This document shows positions 24,974-37,602 of a stretch of 64,000 bases of DNA, piece after piece. Numbering within the stretch: position 1 is the stretch's first letter; each line of letters opens with the position of its first letter. The stretch covers positions 3,472,001 to 3,536,000 of the forward strand of contig PYIU01000002.1 of assembly GCA_003415625.1 (NCBI GenBank). Reading direction: 5' to 3'. The position numbers and the translations under genes are program-made. This stretch comes from Aquanectria penicillioides (Eukaryota; Ascomycota; Sordariomycetes; Hypocreales; Nectriaceae). The notes below the pieces were generated by a model. The model was not told where the DNA came from and did not search any database. It worked only from the letters and a program-made list of their open reading frames with translations.

Positions 24974-27211
24974 ATCCCCTTCCAATTCCTTGCTATTGTT
25001 GCCCAACCCAAAGAAATGTTTCCGTTTCGGCTTTTACGAACGAGCATCCCAAGCCCCAGGTAAAACACGGTGCCCTGTCCCAGGCTCCCAGCACACCAAT
25101 CGCCAGGTGGAGAAGCAGGTGGACAAGAGACTGTGGAGATGGAGGAGAAACGAGGCGGCTAGGATATGCGCGCTCTGATTCCGCCTTGTCCTCAGCTCCT
25201 CCTCAATCAATCTAAAAAAAAAAAAAACCAGTAGTAATAATAAATCGGGATCCATGCAATGCCCCCCCCTCCCCCATGGTTGTTGCAACACCATACCCTG
25301 CCTGCTGTAGTCGGCGTTGGCGAAGGCGGCGGGAGTCGGGAAGATGAAGAACATTGGGGCTCGTCAGTCACGGGACTCGTGCCAATGGTGATCTGGTCCT
25401 CGTCTCCCGTCTCCCGTCTCTCACCTCCCGCCACCCAACCCCAAGACAAAGTGCACTGCTCACATCTCATCTTGCCTTTTGGTGGGTGACTGCATATTGC
25501 ACCGCTTACAGCATACCGCATCTAGCTTTTCCCTGCTTGCGCCTGCGCCTGTGCCTGTGCCTGTGCCTCTGCAGATTGAGACCTACAGTACGCCCCCCTC
25601 CCCAATCGCACCAAGGGAATCCTTCCCTCGGCGTTGAACGGGCCTGTCCGTCCTTGCAGGCTGTACTACGTATCCGTATGCATCGATGAAGTAAAGCGCA
25701 CCTCCCGCGTCGGGCAATGCGCGATGCACGTGTTCCAAAACAAGGACAAGCAAGGGAGATGAGTGAGGAGCGGATAGGAGATGAGTTGAGAGGTCATGGT
25801 TGCACTGATGGTGGAAGAGCTAAGATGGTGACTTTGATGATGAGGGAGCTAGTGCGTGGCTAGCAGGCAAGGCGCGGAACGAGAAGAGGCCATGTCAATG
25901 AGATGGCATGACTTGTCGAACGACGTTGAGAGTTTCGTTCGGCCGAAGACGAAAAAAATAGGGCCAGGGGACGGCGCTGGGGCCGGAGGTGGACGGGCCC
26001 GGGCGCCGTGATGGCCTCAGACTTGAACGGGAGACGCACTCGCCGCCAGCGCGGCACATACGCACGGCAGGCGACGCAGAAGCTTGTCCCTGGGGTAGAA
26101 AAAAAAAACCTAAAAAAACTGGGCAATTGATCATCCGAGGACAGACAGGCGCAAGACAAGTTGGTTCGTCCAGCGCGTATCCCTGGGAGCGCGCCCGCCT
26201 CATATGTCGTATGTCGTAATACCGTCGTAACCACGGAGGTGAGGCTATCTCCCTACGCCATCATGTCGCGATCCCAACCCGCCCAATCCTCACTATGACG
26301 CTGCCGCTACCGCGCCCCCCCTTTGAAGCAAGGAAACGAACCTCAACAAGGCCGTCATCCATCCCCATGAACACATGCTCCAGCACCGTCCGCATCAAAA
26401 TCAAGGCCGAAAGTCGCCCGGGGGGGGGGGGGGGGAAGCTCAGCCTGCAATCCAGTGTTTGAAGAAAACCAATTGGAAGAATTCCGGACGACAGACTATG
26501 ACGGAGCGTGGGGCTATGCTATGACGTCGATGGTGGCAGCGTGAAGGTTGCACGAGAGACTAAAGGGAGCGAGCCACGCGGTAGCGCCGTCTCGAGATCG
26601 ATCTTCAGGGTCCTGCTCGATAGGGTGCGGATAGGCGCTGGAAGGGGGGGAAGGGAGGGGGGGGGGGGGAGGTTGCTTTGGAGGGGTGCAAGTGGAGGGG
26701 GGAAAAAGGAATACAGAGCTGGGAATGACTAGGGGGGTTGGTGGATTGGCATCGGGTGCATCACGGCTGGCTCCCTCAGATTGATCAACTGATCAGTTAA
26801 TCGAAATGGGGCTTGGGTAAAGATGGGGAAGTGGCAAGGCTGGCAACTAGCGAAGGGGTGGGATAATAGGCGAAGTGGAGGAGGAAGAGGGGACGGTTTC
26901 AAAACATGAGTCCAGCGTGTACGAGTTTGAGTGGCGAGGGAGTGGGAGTGGGAGAAATAATCCAATCCACACGAGCCTCTTGTTGACGTTGGCATCTGTC
27001 CTTGAGACAAGGTCTGGGAGGAGGATGGGGGGGGGGGGGGGGGAACTTGGATTTTGACAAGCGAATTCCTGCTGCTTGACACTGCCTTGTACTGGTTGGA
27101 TAGCCAGCTAACCAGCCATCACTACACCGTCAGTTGGGCCAAGCCAACGACCGTTTCTTTGCAGCAGTCCGTGCTTTTTTTTTTGGCCATTCCCACCGCC
27201 TCAGGAGAAGA

Positions 27212-27272
27212 AGGATGTATGGATGTATGGATGTATGGTTGAATGGATGGAGGGATGGAGGGATGGATGAAT
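27212..27272 (+). repeat. GGATGTAT / GGATGGAG minisatellite
   Basis: Short tandem copies of an 8-bp unit that changes from GGATGTAT-like to GGATGGAG-like along the array. Confidence 0.8.
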
Positions 27273-28360
27273 GCATTCGGTGGAGATGAAAATGCGGGCG
27301 CTGGGGCCAGAGCTTTCTGCATCGCGCATCTGTAGTTGCAGATACTGTATGTACATGGGAGAGGGAAGGGAGGGGGAGTTCAGTTACGGTTATCGGTACG
27401 GTACACAGTATCAAGGATAGAAAGGAGACCGTACGTATGCACAAGGATCGGAATCCGGGCACGCGAACAGGAAAAAAAAAGCAAGGTCGAAAATAGTACA
27501 CATGAAAATAAAATATAGAATAAATAAAAATTGCAAACCCCAAACCGGAAACAAGCTCAGAACAAGCTACAAGCTCCGAGATACAGTCGAGGCTAACATG
27601 GTAGCCAAAAATTATTTTTAAAAAAATAATGCAACAGGAACAAAAATGTAAAACACGGAGAAGCTCAGTTAAAGGCTAGATCCCCGGCTCTAAAATTCCT
27701 CGACTTCTCCATCTTTTCTCCAGTAATCCAATCTCCAATCTCCAAGCTATCGCAGTTTCATCTCCCCCCTTGCCTAAGTCGACGGTGCGGGCCCTTCAGG
27801 CCCAGAGTCTAGTGTCAGAGAAAAGCAAGACACAGGCAAATCGTCGACATCGCGGTGCCCTGACGTCAGCGGCGGCGGCATCGAGGGCCCCCCGAAGGAA
27901 GGAGACCCCCCAGAAACCCCCTTGGCGATACGCCCGGCTCCGGGCCCCGGCCGGACAAACGCCATTTTCGGGGCGACGATTGGCTGACATAACTCCCACA
28001 TTGGCCCTGGTCAAAAAGGGTTTGGTTCCGGGTGCTGCTGGGCGGGCCTTGGAGGGAGGAGGAGGGAGGAGGTACCGTGTACATGCCTCGGCTCGTAGTG
28101 TGGGGAGGGGATGAGGAGAAAGAGGGGACGAAGGGAGGGTGGAGGGGGCGTGTACAGAACACGCATTGCAGTAGTCGATGGCACTTGGAGCGGTTTTGAT
28201 GGATTTAGCCTCTTTCGGACCGGGACAGGGAGACAAGTCGACAAGCGGACAAGGGGTTTCTTGGAAGGGTGGTTGACAAGTCGACAAGTCAACAAGCACG
28301 GCATCGCACAGGACGCGTGCACAGCACTCGACAGGACAGCAGCTAGTTACAGTGCTTAGA

Positions 28361-28410
28361 AGCAGCAGCAGCAGCAGCCAGCAGCCAGCAGCCAGCAGCC
28401 AGCAGCCAGC
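28361..28410 (+). repeat. AGC trinucleotide run passing into a 7-bp CAGCCAG array
   Basis: Six AGC units are followed by about five copies of a 7-bp unit that appears to be an AGC pair with one extra C. GGGGCCAGCAC-type repeats follow to about 28470. Confidence 0.85.
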
Positions 28411-29213
28411 AACACACAGTACGGGGGGGCCAGCACGGGGGCAGCACGGGGGCCAGCACGGGGGCCAGGCAGGCAAGCAAGCAACACGCAGGGATGCCCG
28501 TGGGGCCTTGCCTGGGTACTGCAACCGCCCCCGGCCGATGAAAAATGCGACCCTAGCTCCGGAGTAATTCTCCCTGGTTGCGATGCGCGTGTACGTACAC
28601 TTACACCAAGTCCAATGCCTTCCTTGCAGTACTGTCATGTACTGCGTGGTACTGTCACTCCCCAAGCCCGCTCGGAGAAGTTGTTGATGGGATTAGGATG
28701 CTGGTCATGACGGCGGGGGCAGCAAGGTCAAAGACTTACCAAATTTTTTTTGTTACCATTCTTCCTTTGCTTGTCTCTTGAGATAGATACATATCTACCT
28801 AGCTAGGTAGATAGAGAGGGAAAGAGGAAGAAACAGAGATACGCAAGTATTTGGGGGGCAATCACTGCTGGGGCGTGGTTCGTGTCCATCCCTCCTCCAT
28901 CTATCCCCCCACCACCCAGGTACGTCGGGCAGCATTCACAGCAACACGGGCTGTGCCATTACATCAGAAGGAGCCGCGACACAGCTCCTAGCAGCTCCCA
29001 AATGGAGTAGTCGGCCGAGAGACTATCTTTGTCCTGTCCCGTTTTGTTCACTCGCGTTCGTACGTACGTACATACATACATAGGTAGCCTGCGGGCGGGC
29101 GGGTTGGTGGCTTGTGGTTTGATCGTGCCTTAGCGCAAGCGCAAAGGAGTCAGTCAGTCAGTTTTTTTTTGCCACCGATCCTATCATTCACATTCAGTCT
29201 TGTCAACTTTGGT

Positions 29214-29246
29214 CCACCACCACCACCACCACCACCACCACCACCA
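29214..29246 (+). repeat. CAC trinucleotide repeat
   Basis: About eleven CAC units. They create a poly-His open frame with no other coding support. Confidence 0.85.
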
Positions 29247-30188
29247 TCCTTGTTCTTTTTCTTGTTTCTCTCCTCCTCCTCGCCAACCCCCCCCCATCTC
29301 CTTTGCCCCTAAACTATGTAAGACACGCACACAACGCAACGCACCCACAGACGCATGCATCCACGTCAACTTGGGAGCCCCCTCCCAGCAGCAAGGCAAG
29401 GCTACCTATCTGCAAGCTGAATTTACCCACCGCCCCCAAACTCAACTCCCGGCGCTGCCTTGACGGGGTCTCGATAGGTGGTGGGCTGCCACGGCATAGG
29501 GCATCGGGCTCTGTGCCAGAAGCAGCAGTTGTATTTCGTACTATGCGTCAGCAGCAGCAGCCAAATGGTTGCGTCTGGTTTCTGGTTTCTGTGTCTGTGT
29601 CTGGTGTCGAAGCTTCCCCCACCCACACCCTCCTCCCCTTGACGGATACGACAGCTGCTGTCAAAGCTCAACCTCGTTGCTGGCCCAGTTGCTTTCTGGC
29701 CCTCTTTGCCACTGGACTTTTTCTTTTTTTGGTGCTGTAGCAAACACTGTTCCAGGTCGCTTCGGTTCAGCTCAGCTCAGCTGCAACCCACCACCCCCTT
29801 TCTGCCCCTATTCCATCGTACACACGCGCATCACTCGTGCGCTGTCTCTCTCGTTCTCTGTCCAAGGTTCGAAACACTGGTTGCTGGATCCGCTCGCTTA
29901 CACCCGACCTCGATATAGAGCGGCCAAGACCAGTCAGGGCCCAGGACAGGACCCCAATTGTGAGTGAGACAGTGAGCAAAAAGTGGGTGCGTCCGGGGGT
30001 GTGAATGACAAATTCCGTTTGGCATTACTCCTCCCTCTCTACGTCTGTATGCGTCCTCTGGTTACTGCAGCACTATCTCGCACTCTCTCCCTCGCTCCTC
30101 TCCCAGCGCTAGCCATAGCCAGACAGCCCCAGTCGACTAGCAAGCCTTGCATCTCCCGGTCCGCAGATGAACAAAGAAACGAAACATC

Positions 30189-30198
30189 TGTGAGTGTG

Positions 30199-30236
<38 letters not shown>

Positions 30237-30268
30237 TGTGTATGTGTGTGTATGTGTGTGTGTGTGTG
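30189..30268 (+). repeat. GT dinucleotide microsatellite with GA/TA interruptions
   Basis: An 80-bp GT tract, interrupted by GTGAGT and GTATGT units. A run of 23 T (30323-30345) follows shortly after. Confidence 0.9.
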
Positions 30269-30378
30269 ATGGATTGCCCTCTAGCTTTGTTACTTTTGGG
30301 CAGTTTCATACTCACCATCTTCTTTTTTTTTTTTTTTTTTTTTTTCCTTTTGTTTGTCCTTTCTCTCCTTCTGCTCGG

Positions 30379-30713
30379 TACTAGGGGGATCTCTAAACCG
30401 ACCTTTCCCCCGTGACAGATTTTCAGTCACGGGGGGGCCATTGAATTGGAAAAGGGACGTTGATTTGGAAAAAACGAGTGACCTCGAGCCTCACCTAATT
30501 TATATGGTAGTTTATGTATTGTTCTTTGGTGGACAAAAATAAAATAAAAGGCGGGGCACGAAGGTGCAGAGTGACCTGAAATACTTCGTAAGTTATAGTG
30601 GGACAGAGGTACTGGACTTTTTCCAAATCAATGTCCCTTTTCCAATTCAATGGCCCCCCCGTGACTGAAAGTCTGTCACGGGGGAAAGGTCGGTTTAGAG
30701 ATCCCCCCTAGTA
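30379..30713 (+). mobile_element. MITE-like element with long terminal inverted repeats and TA duplication
   Basis: A 331-bp element (30381-30711) is flanked by TA on both sides (30379-30380 and 30712-30713). It begins CTAGGGGGATCTCTAAACCG and ends with the reverse complement. The inverted repeats run about 93 bp (30381-30473 against 30618-30711) with only about three differences, including one G/C indel. Each arm contains a smaller hairpin: CCCCCGTGAC at 30407-30416 pairs with GTCACGGGGG at 30426-30435. The unique centre is about 145 bp, A/T-richer and non-coding. TA duplication is characteristic of Tc1/mariner-type transposition, so this is best read as a non-autonomous derivative. I do not recognise the terminal sequence as a named family, and no second copy is visible in the window. 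High arm identity argues for recent insertion or gene conversion. Confidence 0.88.
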
Positions 30714-33522
30714 GCCCACCCCTTGAGCCCCGAGTTGATAACTATTTCCTTTTTCGATGTCTCAATATCAGTCCCTGAGCATTTGCGGCCATCCCAATTC
30801 ACTTACCGACTTTTCCGGACCATGGCATTCTCAACAATTCCCATCTTTTCCCCCCACCCTTTACTGCTCCGTTGAGTCTCGCCTCCCCCCGCTCTTGACT
30901 TACCTTTCCCGAATGCCTAATGCCTACTGCCACTCGCAAGGAAGCGAAGTTGGATGCATGCGAATGCTCCACGCCTATACGCTGCCTCTTTCTTGTTTCT
31001 TTCCTTTCCTTGGACGCAAGAAACTCCACTCCACCATGGCCTCGGCTACGAGCTCTCTAGGCCTACCACGCTGCGTTATACGGCAGAGGGGGAGGCAAAC
31101 CTGGCAAGGTATCCGTAAGCTAGCCAGCCCAAGTAGCTTCGGCATCTGAGCGGGGTCTCATGAGCTACCACTGCGATGCGATGCCACTAGAACGATGACT
31201 CGGGGAAGGGGACATTAGATAGAAGTCTGCTAAACTGACAAATACTGAGGAGCCTTCCCAGGCACCTGTATTTCTCCCCGTTTCTTGGCTGTAAATGGGT
31301 GGGCAACTATTGAGTCAAACTGCCAAATTCGGCACCTCAAGCTTGGTGCTGTGCTGTGCCGTGCCGTGCCGTGCCGACATGTCCCGTCATAGAGAGACAC
31401 TCGGATAGCACAAAACAACACACACACAAACCGCCTCAGCGTAGCCTCCTGTCGTCTACTGTAGTATACATGACAATATTGCTTGCTTTTAACCCCAATT
31501 ATTGCTTTCTGTATGTAGGTAGGTAATGTTGCAGGCTGAAACCCAGTCAACTGCTCAGCTGTCTAACGCCACAACCAGCTTCAACGGGCGCCGATCACCT
31601 CCTCCCGCAGCTTGACAAAGAACATCTCGCCTTCTAGGTCATCAAGCCCAGCGTGACTATTCATCCGGAACACCTCTCCGAAGCCATCTCAACTGCAACT
31701 GCGTCCCCCCCCCCCCCACACACACCGTTTCCATGAAAATGGTAGATGCTTGCTGTGGAAGCTGTCATCCAGCATGTCGTCTGAACCGTTGTCGTCAGCC
31801 CCAGATCCTGCCCACCCGCCTCCTAAACTATCAGATCATGGACGCAGATCAACAGCCTGTCGATAAACCCACCTTGCCAGCTGCTGTCCCCCTTCGGCTC
31901 GCACATTGGCAAATCATCGAACCTGATAACTTGGGGCTCGCCTGTGAGGCGGCATGAAAAGGGCATCATCGCAAGGCAAGCTGTGGGTGTGGTTCAGAGC
32001 TAAAGGGGATGGATACCTTTTCGTCGGCGATCACTCCAGCTCCAGAGCATCGCGGCTCACACACCGGGCGACGCTGCCCCCTGTCGCGTTTTCCTGCAAT
32101 CCAGGGAATCCAGTCACATTTGACTTCCGTCCTACAGCTGCTCGAGCTGCTTGCGGGGGAGGAAACCGAGAAAACAACGACTTGGCCACGAGGCCATCTT
32201 ACTCCTCCCATCCATCACAATGGCCTCCTCCTCTCAGCAGCGTAGTATCCCGACCAGGGGCTGCCGTCAGAGCAGCCTGACCAAAAAAAAAAAAAAATGC
32301 CCCCCGCCCTCCCCCCTTCCACGTGCGACCTGACGCTGATCTGATGAGCAAATCTCCGTGTTTTGGTCGTGGTGACTGGGATGCAGCCCTTGAAGCCGGT
32401 GTCTGCATTCACGCACAAGCCCTTGACGGCGCGATGCCGAGTCATTCTTTCGAATGTCGATCATCGGCACCAAAAAGCATTGCCAATAAGCCCAAGACCG
32501 TGCGTTCTCTAGCCTTCCCTTCCCCTGCGCCCAGCCAGTCTAGCAACCTTCTTCTTCTGTTGTTTCAAGCCGACGTTGAGACTACACGGCAATAGTCGAC
32601 TTAGCCTTGTTTCTCTCCCCCCCGAACGAGTCAAGACAAATAGGTCCCGTCCGGGGCGGCCTGTTCATCTGCCGAACAACGGGGGTGCCCCATAGGAAAG
32701 CAAAAGTTCCTCGGGGCAACTTGCTTGCGCTCGGGATTTCCCCATGGCTACTGGAAAGGTAAGCCGTGTCACTTGGGGGGGAGCCCTGGGGTGTGGAGTA
32801 GTAGAGTAGAGCCGGTAGTGTGTTGGTTGGAGTCTCTCAGTTGAGCATGGGAGGTTCGGATGACGCCGAACGCAGTCTGAGAGTGCGGCAGGTTAGATGT
32901 CATCACCTTCAACTTTTGCTTCCTTCGATCGGCGTAAATGCTTCTGTTTTCTTCATAAATCTCGATTGATCCCGCATGTTGGCCCCCCCCCCCAGAGATC
33001 AGAGTTGCGTCGCCAAGGCGTTGGAAGCCATTCAAGTAGAAGCAGGTAGTAGACCTTGGTTACGCAAGATGCTTTGCACAAACTTGAGTAATCACATTTA
33101 CAGCGAGTCTTTCCAAGTCTCAGCGCTTAAAACGGACAACAGAGCTTGTATGAGACGCGTGGATTAAGACGCATTGTTCCGGGACTGTGTGGGCAATGTC
33201 ATGTCTGTTTAGTTAGTCCCCATGGACGTCCCGTCCATCTAGGAGGGGGGGCAAATTATCTTGTCAAGCTCTTCGAGGACATTTTCAACATCTGGAAACA
33301 TGAGGAATAAGTATCAAAATTCACAAAAGAGAAGAATACAGTGAGGTTGTTGAAGTAAATCAATACAGTGAAGCCATTTTGTTCGTCTATCAGAACGCCC
33401 CAGCGCATGCTACCCTCGCATTCGACAGCATAGTCACAGATTACAAGCCTCCCTCAAACTTCCAGCAGCCCAAAGCAACTCTGTGTCCCTCGCCCAGTCC
33501 AAAAACCTCCTCTCCCAAACTC

Positions 33523-36500
33523 TTACAGAACAATTGCCAACTCTGGCCTGTCTACCTTGTCCTCATCTAGGTTCGGGTAGTATGGCACCATAGCATCCGC
33601 TGCATGTACATATGCATCATTATACAGTCGCCAATATGGCGTCCTGACCTTCCTTGCTGGGTGGAAAAGTCCTGCCCAGACGTAGTTAAGCACCAAGCCC
33701 GGTCCGACTGCCACGCGGATGGCCTCGATAGCCTCCACGATGCGGTCAATAACGTGTGGGCTGGTCTCGAATAGGTTGGGGTACAACAAGTTCAACAGAT
33801 GCACCATTGCATCCTCACACCCGAGGCCCACGACGCCAAGTGCAATGTGCTTGACGACCGAGGCCGCCGTTTGACGATGGACTTGGTCACGATCGATGAG
33901 GGCATCCTCCAGGAGAGGAGTCACAGCATAGACGTAGTCCTTGGCCATCTCTCCGATGTATTCGAAAAGGAAAGAAAGAGACTTCAACACACCGTTCTGA
34001 ACGTTGAGCTCTGGAACGCGGTATTCATTCATCAACGCAGGGAGAACCGTGAAGGGAGCACAAGTCTCAGCAACAATACCAATGGCAACAGCCGTGTTGA
34101 CACGAGATTGACGCTCCTGAACTCGAAGGTTGTTGAGAAGAGTAGCCAAGACATCCTGGGGACCGATGGCCTTAGCGATGAAACCAAACGTGTTGTTGGC
34201 AGCGCGTCGAATGCCCTTCTTGTGAGCCTTGAGCATGTCGAGCAGCTCGAAGCAAATTCGCATCCACTCTCTGGCGTTGACACTCTCGGGACCGCGATCC
34301 GCAATACGGCCGACCAAATCAATCGTGTTTTCCTGCACCTTCTCGTGACGGTTTCGCAGAATGGGAGTCAACCGGGGTAGGAGATCCTTGATGGGCGGTT
34401 GCATTTGCGAAATACCAACAACCGTGACGATAGATCGCAGGGCACCGAGGATAGATCCAAGCACCTCGGGATACTCTTCACCGAGGTACTCGTATAGAAC
34501 AATGCCCAGCTTACCCATGAGGGCATCCTCGCCGCATTGCTTCATCACCATGGCGATTCGGGAAATGAGATCGGCTGCTTGTTGTCGAACCGTTGCAGAC
34601 TTGTTGTTCAGCCGCCAAAGGATAGTACTGACAATCTGTGGCAAGTATGGCTTGCATCGGGTTCCAAGAGCGTTGACAACGGAGCCAAAACCGTTGAGCA
34701 TAATAATGTCCTCGACGCTCTGCTCCTGGAATGCATGAAGAATGCCATCGACTAGACGCTCTTCCAGACGCTCGCCAATGTCAGCAGCACCTAAGCTAGC
34801 GACAATCTTCTCAACAGTTTCAACCGTCATTTTGCGGTAGGCCTCGCTCTCATCCTTCAAGTTGTTGACGATTCTCTCCACAATCTCGCTCACGCCGACC
34901 TTCTGACCAATATCAACGGTCGTCTCAACAACCTGTCGATAGTTGCGCTTGTCCAAGGCCATCCTCCTCACCCAGAAGCTCTTGAAGAATTCGTCGAGAA
35001 CATGCTCCTTCAGGTATCCAGCTGTCACGCCATCCGTTCCAGCGCATTGAGAAACAACCTTGAGAACAACCTTCTTCATTTCTTCATCTGGAGATGAAAA
35101 TTCACGCAGAAGAATCTCCATGATCTGGCTGGTATAGTAGTTGGCATACTCTTCATCCATGAGAGGAATAATGTACCCGACAGCTTTGAGGAAGCCGGCC
35201 AATCCTTTTCCTCGCTGCTTGCGAGCTCCAGTCCATAGAGGGTTCAAAATGTCGTCGAAGCTCTCAATACCATAGGGGTTTGAGGCCTCTGCCAAGGCTG
35301 CGATGGCCAAACTGGTCACGGTCCTGACCTTCGTCTGCTCGTCGTTCAGGTTAGGTCCGATACATTCTACTAGACCTTTCAGGTGAGGTAGAACAGCGCA
35401 TCCCATGAGAATGGGGATTTGCTGGACAATCTTGACACCAGTGTGGCGAGCTTGCCATGATTTCTTGCTTCGGCAGACAGCCCTCAGGAAAGGAAGAAGT
35501 GCCGGGATACCTAGAGCAGAAGCCACAACAGCAAACGCTCTTGCAGTAGTGTTTCGAACGTACTCATCGACGTGATCAATATCGGGTCTCATGGTGCTGA
35601 TCATAGTAGCAAGGCCAGCTGCTTTACTGAGGTTAGAGATGATTTCACGACCCTCTACTCTCGCGTAATAGTCTTGGTCGATAAGGAGAGGCTCGATGAC
35701 GACCAGAATCTTGTGAACATATGGGCGTACCAGATCGTCAAGCTTATACAGGATTCTGTCAATAACCTTGACTAGCAAATGGCGCTCTTGATCCTCCAGC
35801 GTCTTCTCCATGAGCAAGGGAAGAATCTGGTCAAAAAGCGGCCCAGCTCCGAATTGCCTCGCGTTATCTGTGATTTGTCGCAAAGCAGTCTTTCGCATGG
35901 GAGGAGTTCCATTCTTGATCTTGAGAAGCAGCCTCATGATCTTCCTTTCTTTCAGCTCTTCAACCGTCAAAGCATTCTCGTCGGATCCATCTGTGAGTTT
36001 TCCGAAGTATGCCATATCCTCCGGCTTGAAGAACTGGAGGTCGCCGACACCAGGGATCTCGGCGGGCATTGGCTTTCCGCTCAATCGTACTTGATCTGGG
36101 TCTTGCATCATGAATCCCGTCTGAGCAGCAGGCGTGGCCATGAGCTTGTGGGCGGGAGCACGAACAGGCTCATACCCTGGGGGTGGTTCAAGGATCTTGT
36201 AACCATCGGCCTCTCCAGGGAGCAACATGTCAAGCTCTTCATCGCTAAGGGGCATGTTGCGACCAGAAATATCCGTTCCAAACGTGGTTGGCATTGCGGG
36301 AGCGGACGATGGGTGCATCGGAGTAGCGAGGGCGGAGTTACCCATTGGAGTAGCAGATGGAGCTTGGTCCCAACGGGAACGTTTCTTGGGGGCATCTGCA
36401 TCAGGGCCGGCAATAGCAGGGGCCTGGTCCCATCGCGAACGCTTCGGTTTCGCAGGGTCCGCGGTCTCGGATGAGTTCTGTTCATCATCGGCGGGTGTTG

Positions 36501-37170
36501 AGGGCACATCCCATCTCTTCTTGCGCTTCCTACCAGCCGTGACAGCCTCAGTGGAGCCCGCTTCTGCGTTTTCCTTATCGCCATCCTTCAAGGTGGGCTG
36601 GGCATCGTCGTCATCAGTTCGTCCCTCTTGCTTCGCCTCGATCGCTCGTCGGACACGTTCTTCTTCTCGCTCGAGGTCTCGGGCTTCCATAATCTCGCGA
36701 TAGCTGGTGCCGTTTTCAGATGCACCAGCCTGGCGATTCTCAGCAAATGGGTCGGCTCGCGTTGGGGTGAGAACGCGGTTGAAGCGACGCTTTTGATAAT
36801 CGGTTTCGCGGTCGACAATGCGACCACTCTTTTCGCCTCGGTCGGCCAAAGGATCATCTTCTTCGACGCCGTCTCCTCTCGCAAACTCATCGATCATGTC
36901 TCGCGTCGCGGTGTATTGCCCGACAAGTCGGCGCGTGTTGTCGTTGTCATCCATATCTTCATCCTCGTTGCCCATCGGCAGGGAGGTATGATATCCAGCA
37001 TATCTGTCGCCGCTGTCGCGTTCGTAGAGATCATTGTCGGCACTGTCAGTGAGCTTTTGCTTTGTCGAGTCAGCTCGTTGGTTGGCTGCTTCGAAGGTGC
37101 GCGAGCCCTTCTTGGCAGCGTTGCGCTCCTGCTGGAGCTTCTTGATCGTCTCGAAATCCGCGTCAGACAT
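33523..37170 (-). CDS. SF3B1: Splicing factor 3B subunit 1 (SF3B1 / Hsh155 / Prp10)
   Basis: SF3B1 is the HEAT-repeat scaffold of the U2 snRNP SF3b complex that clamps the branch-point helix. It is a single 1215-aa exon. The N-terminal about 390 residues are charged and disordered. They hold three tryptophan ligand motifs in basic context: KRKKRW at W220, KRSRWDQAP at W247 and again at W267. These are the U2AF-ligand motifs that bind UHM domains. A p14-binding-like region and about 20 HEAT repeats follow, to a conserved C-terminus around [14 protein letters not shown]. Residues matching human cancer hotspots are wild type: K614 (human K700, in DEQTKVRT) and K580 (human K666, in RHTGVK). The intronless structure is notable for a spliceosome gene of this size. 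OGG1 lies 432 bp upstream on the same strand. Confidence 0.97.
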   Translation of the reverse strand: MSDADFETIKKLQQERNAAKKGSRTFEAANQRADSTKQKLTDSADNDLYERDSGDRYAGYHTSLPMGNEDEDMDDNDNTRRLVGQYTATRDMIDEFARGDGVEEDDPLADRGEKSGRIVDRETDYQKRRFNRVLTPTRADPFAENRQAGASENGTSYREIMEARDLEREEERVRRAIEAKQEGRTDDDDAQPTLKDGDKENAEAGSTEAVTAGRKRKKRWDVPSTPADDEQNSSETADPAKPKRSRWDQAPAIAGPDADAPKKRSRWDQAPSATPMGNSALATPMHPSSAPAMPTTFGTDISGRNMPLSDEELDMLLPGEADGYKILEPPPGYEPVRAPAHKLMATPAAQTGFMMQDPDQVRLSGKPMPAEIPGVGDLQFFKPEDMAYFGKLTDGSDENALTVEELKERKIMRLLLKIKNGTPPMRKTALRQITDNARQFGAGPLFDQILPLLMEKTLEDQERHLLVKVIDRILYKLDDLVRPYVHKILVVIEPLLIDQDYYARVEGREIISNLSKAAGLATMISTMRPDIDHVDEYVRNTTARAFAVVASALGIPALLPFLRAVCRSKKSWQARHTGVKIVQQIPILMGCAVLPHLKGLVECIGPNLNDEQTKVRTVTSLAIAALAEASNPYGIESFDDILNPLWTGARKQRGKGLAGFLKAVGYIIPLMDEEYANYYTSQIMEILLREFSSPDEEMKKVVLKVVSQCAGTDGVTAGYLKEHVLDEFFKSFWVRRMALDKRNYRQVVETTVDIGQKVGVSEIVERIVNNLKDESEAYRKMTVETVEKIVASLGAADIGERLEERLVDGILHAFQEQSVEDIIMLNGFGSVVNALGTRCKPYLPQIVSTILWRLNNKSATVRQQAADLISRIAMVMKQCGEDALMGKLGIVLYEYLGEEYPEVLGSILGALRSIVTVVGISQMQPPIKDLLPRLTPILRNRHEKVQENTIDLVGRIADRGPESVNAREWMRICFELLDMLKAHKKGIRRAANNTFGFIAKAIGPQDVLATLLNNLRVQERQSRVNTAVAIGIVAETCAPFTVLPALMNEYRVPELNVQNGVLKSLSFLFEYIGEMAKDYVYAVTPLLEDALIDRDQVHRQTAASVVKHIALGVVGLGCEDAMVHLLNLLYPNLFETSPHVIDRIVEAIEAIRVAVGPGLVLNYVWAGLFHPARKVRTPYWRLYNDAYVHAADAMVPYYPNLDEDKVDRPELAIVL

Positions 37171-37602
37171 CTTGACTTATGGAATTACCAGCTTCATCCC
37201 GGTTCAAGAGTACAAAGGGCGCTCCCGGCGTTATCGTTGAGCATGGGGAGGTGTTGCTGATGTGGCTGGTCGCAAATTGCAGTCCTTGACGAAGCTTTTT
37301 TGCCTGGCGGCGAAAAGTCTCACGTCGAGCGCTGTCTCCACCCGAAATTTAGCCGCACCGCGTATCTCTTGGGCGGCTGCCTCTCAAATCAATACCAGGC
37401 CTGTCTCATCAGGTCAATGAAACAGGGGCTGGATATGTATAAATCTTTTTCATGAGGCCAGGGTATCTTTTCTCGCGAAAAATAGCTATAGAATCTTCTT
37501 CTACATGTTCCATTTTCTTCTCCATTGTCGGAATCACGATAACCCAGGCAATGCACGGCTCCTAAAAGGGAAAGGTGACAAACGCCGAAGCACGCGACTC
37601 TC
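37171..37602. other. Intergenic, OGG1 3' end to SF3B1 start (432 bp)
   Basis: Presumed SF3B1 promoter and leader (minus sense) plus the OGG1 3' untranslated region. I see no gene or distinct repeat. Confidence 0.6.

Larger units (their letters stand above)
22304..33522. other. 11-kb gene-poor region between the flbC-like gene and SF3B1
   Basis: Apart from the inverted-repeat element at 30381-30711, I see no gene. The region is dense in low-complexity DNA: C20 at 24954-24973, G16 at 26420-26435, G17 at 27027-27043, C13 at 31705-31717, C11 at 32983-32993, CAC, AGC and GT repeats, and a 22-bp palindrome at 28792-28813. The longest open frame (27796-28665, minus) owes much of its length to repeats. 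Confidence 0.5.

Noticed and set aside
27796..28665. 289-codon minus-strand open frame
   Set aside because: Its length depends on AGC/CAGCCAG and GGGGCCAGCAC repeats that lack stops in this frame; it overlaps several other frames and has no domain-like sequence.
29200..29463. Poly-His reading frame
   Set aside because: Produced by the CAC microsatellite; no start context or downstream domain.
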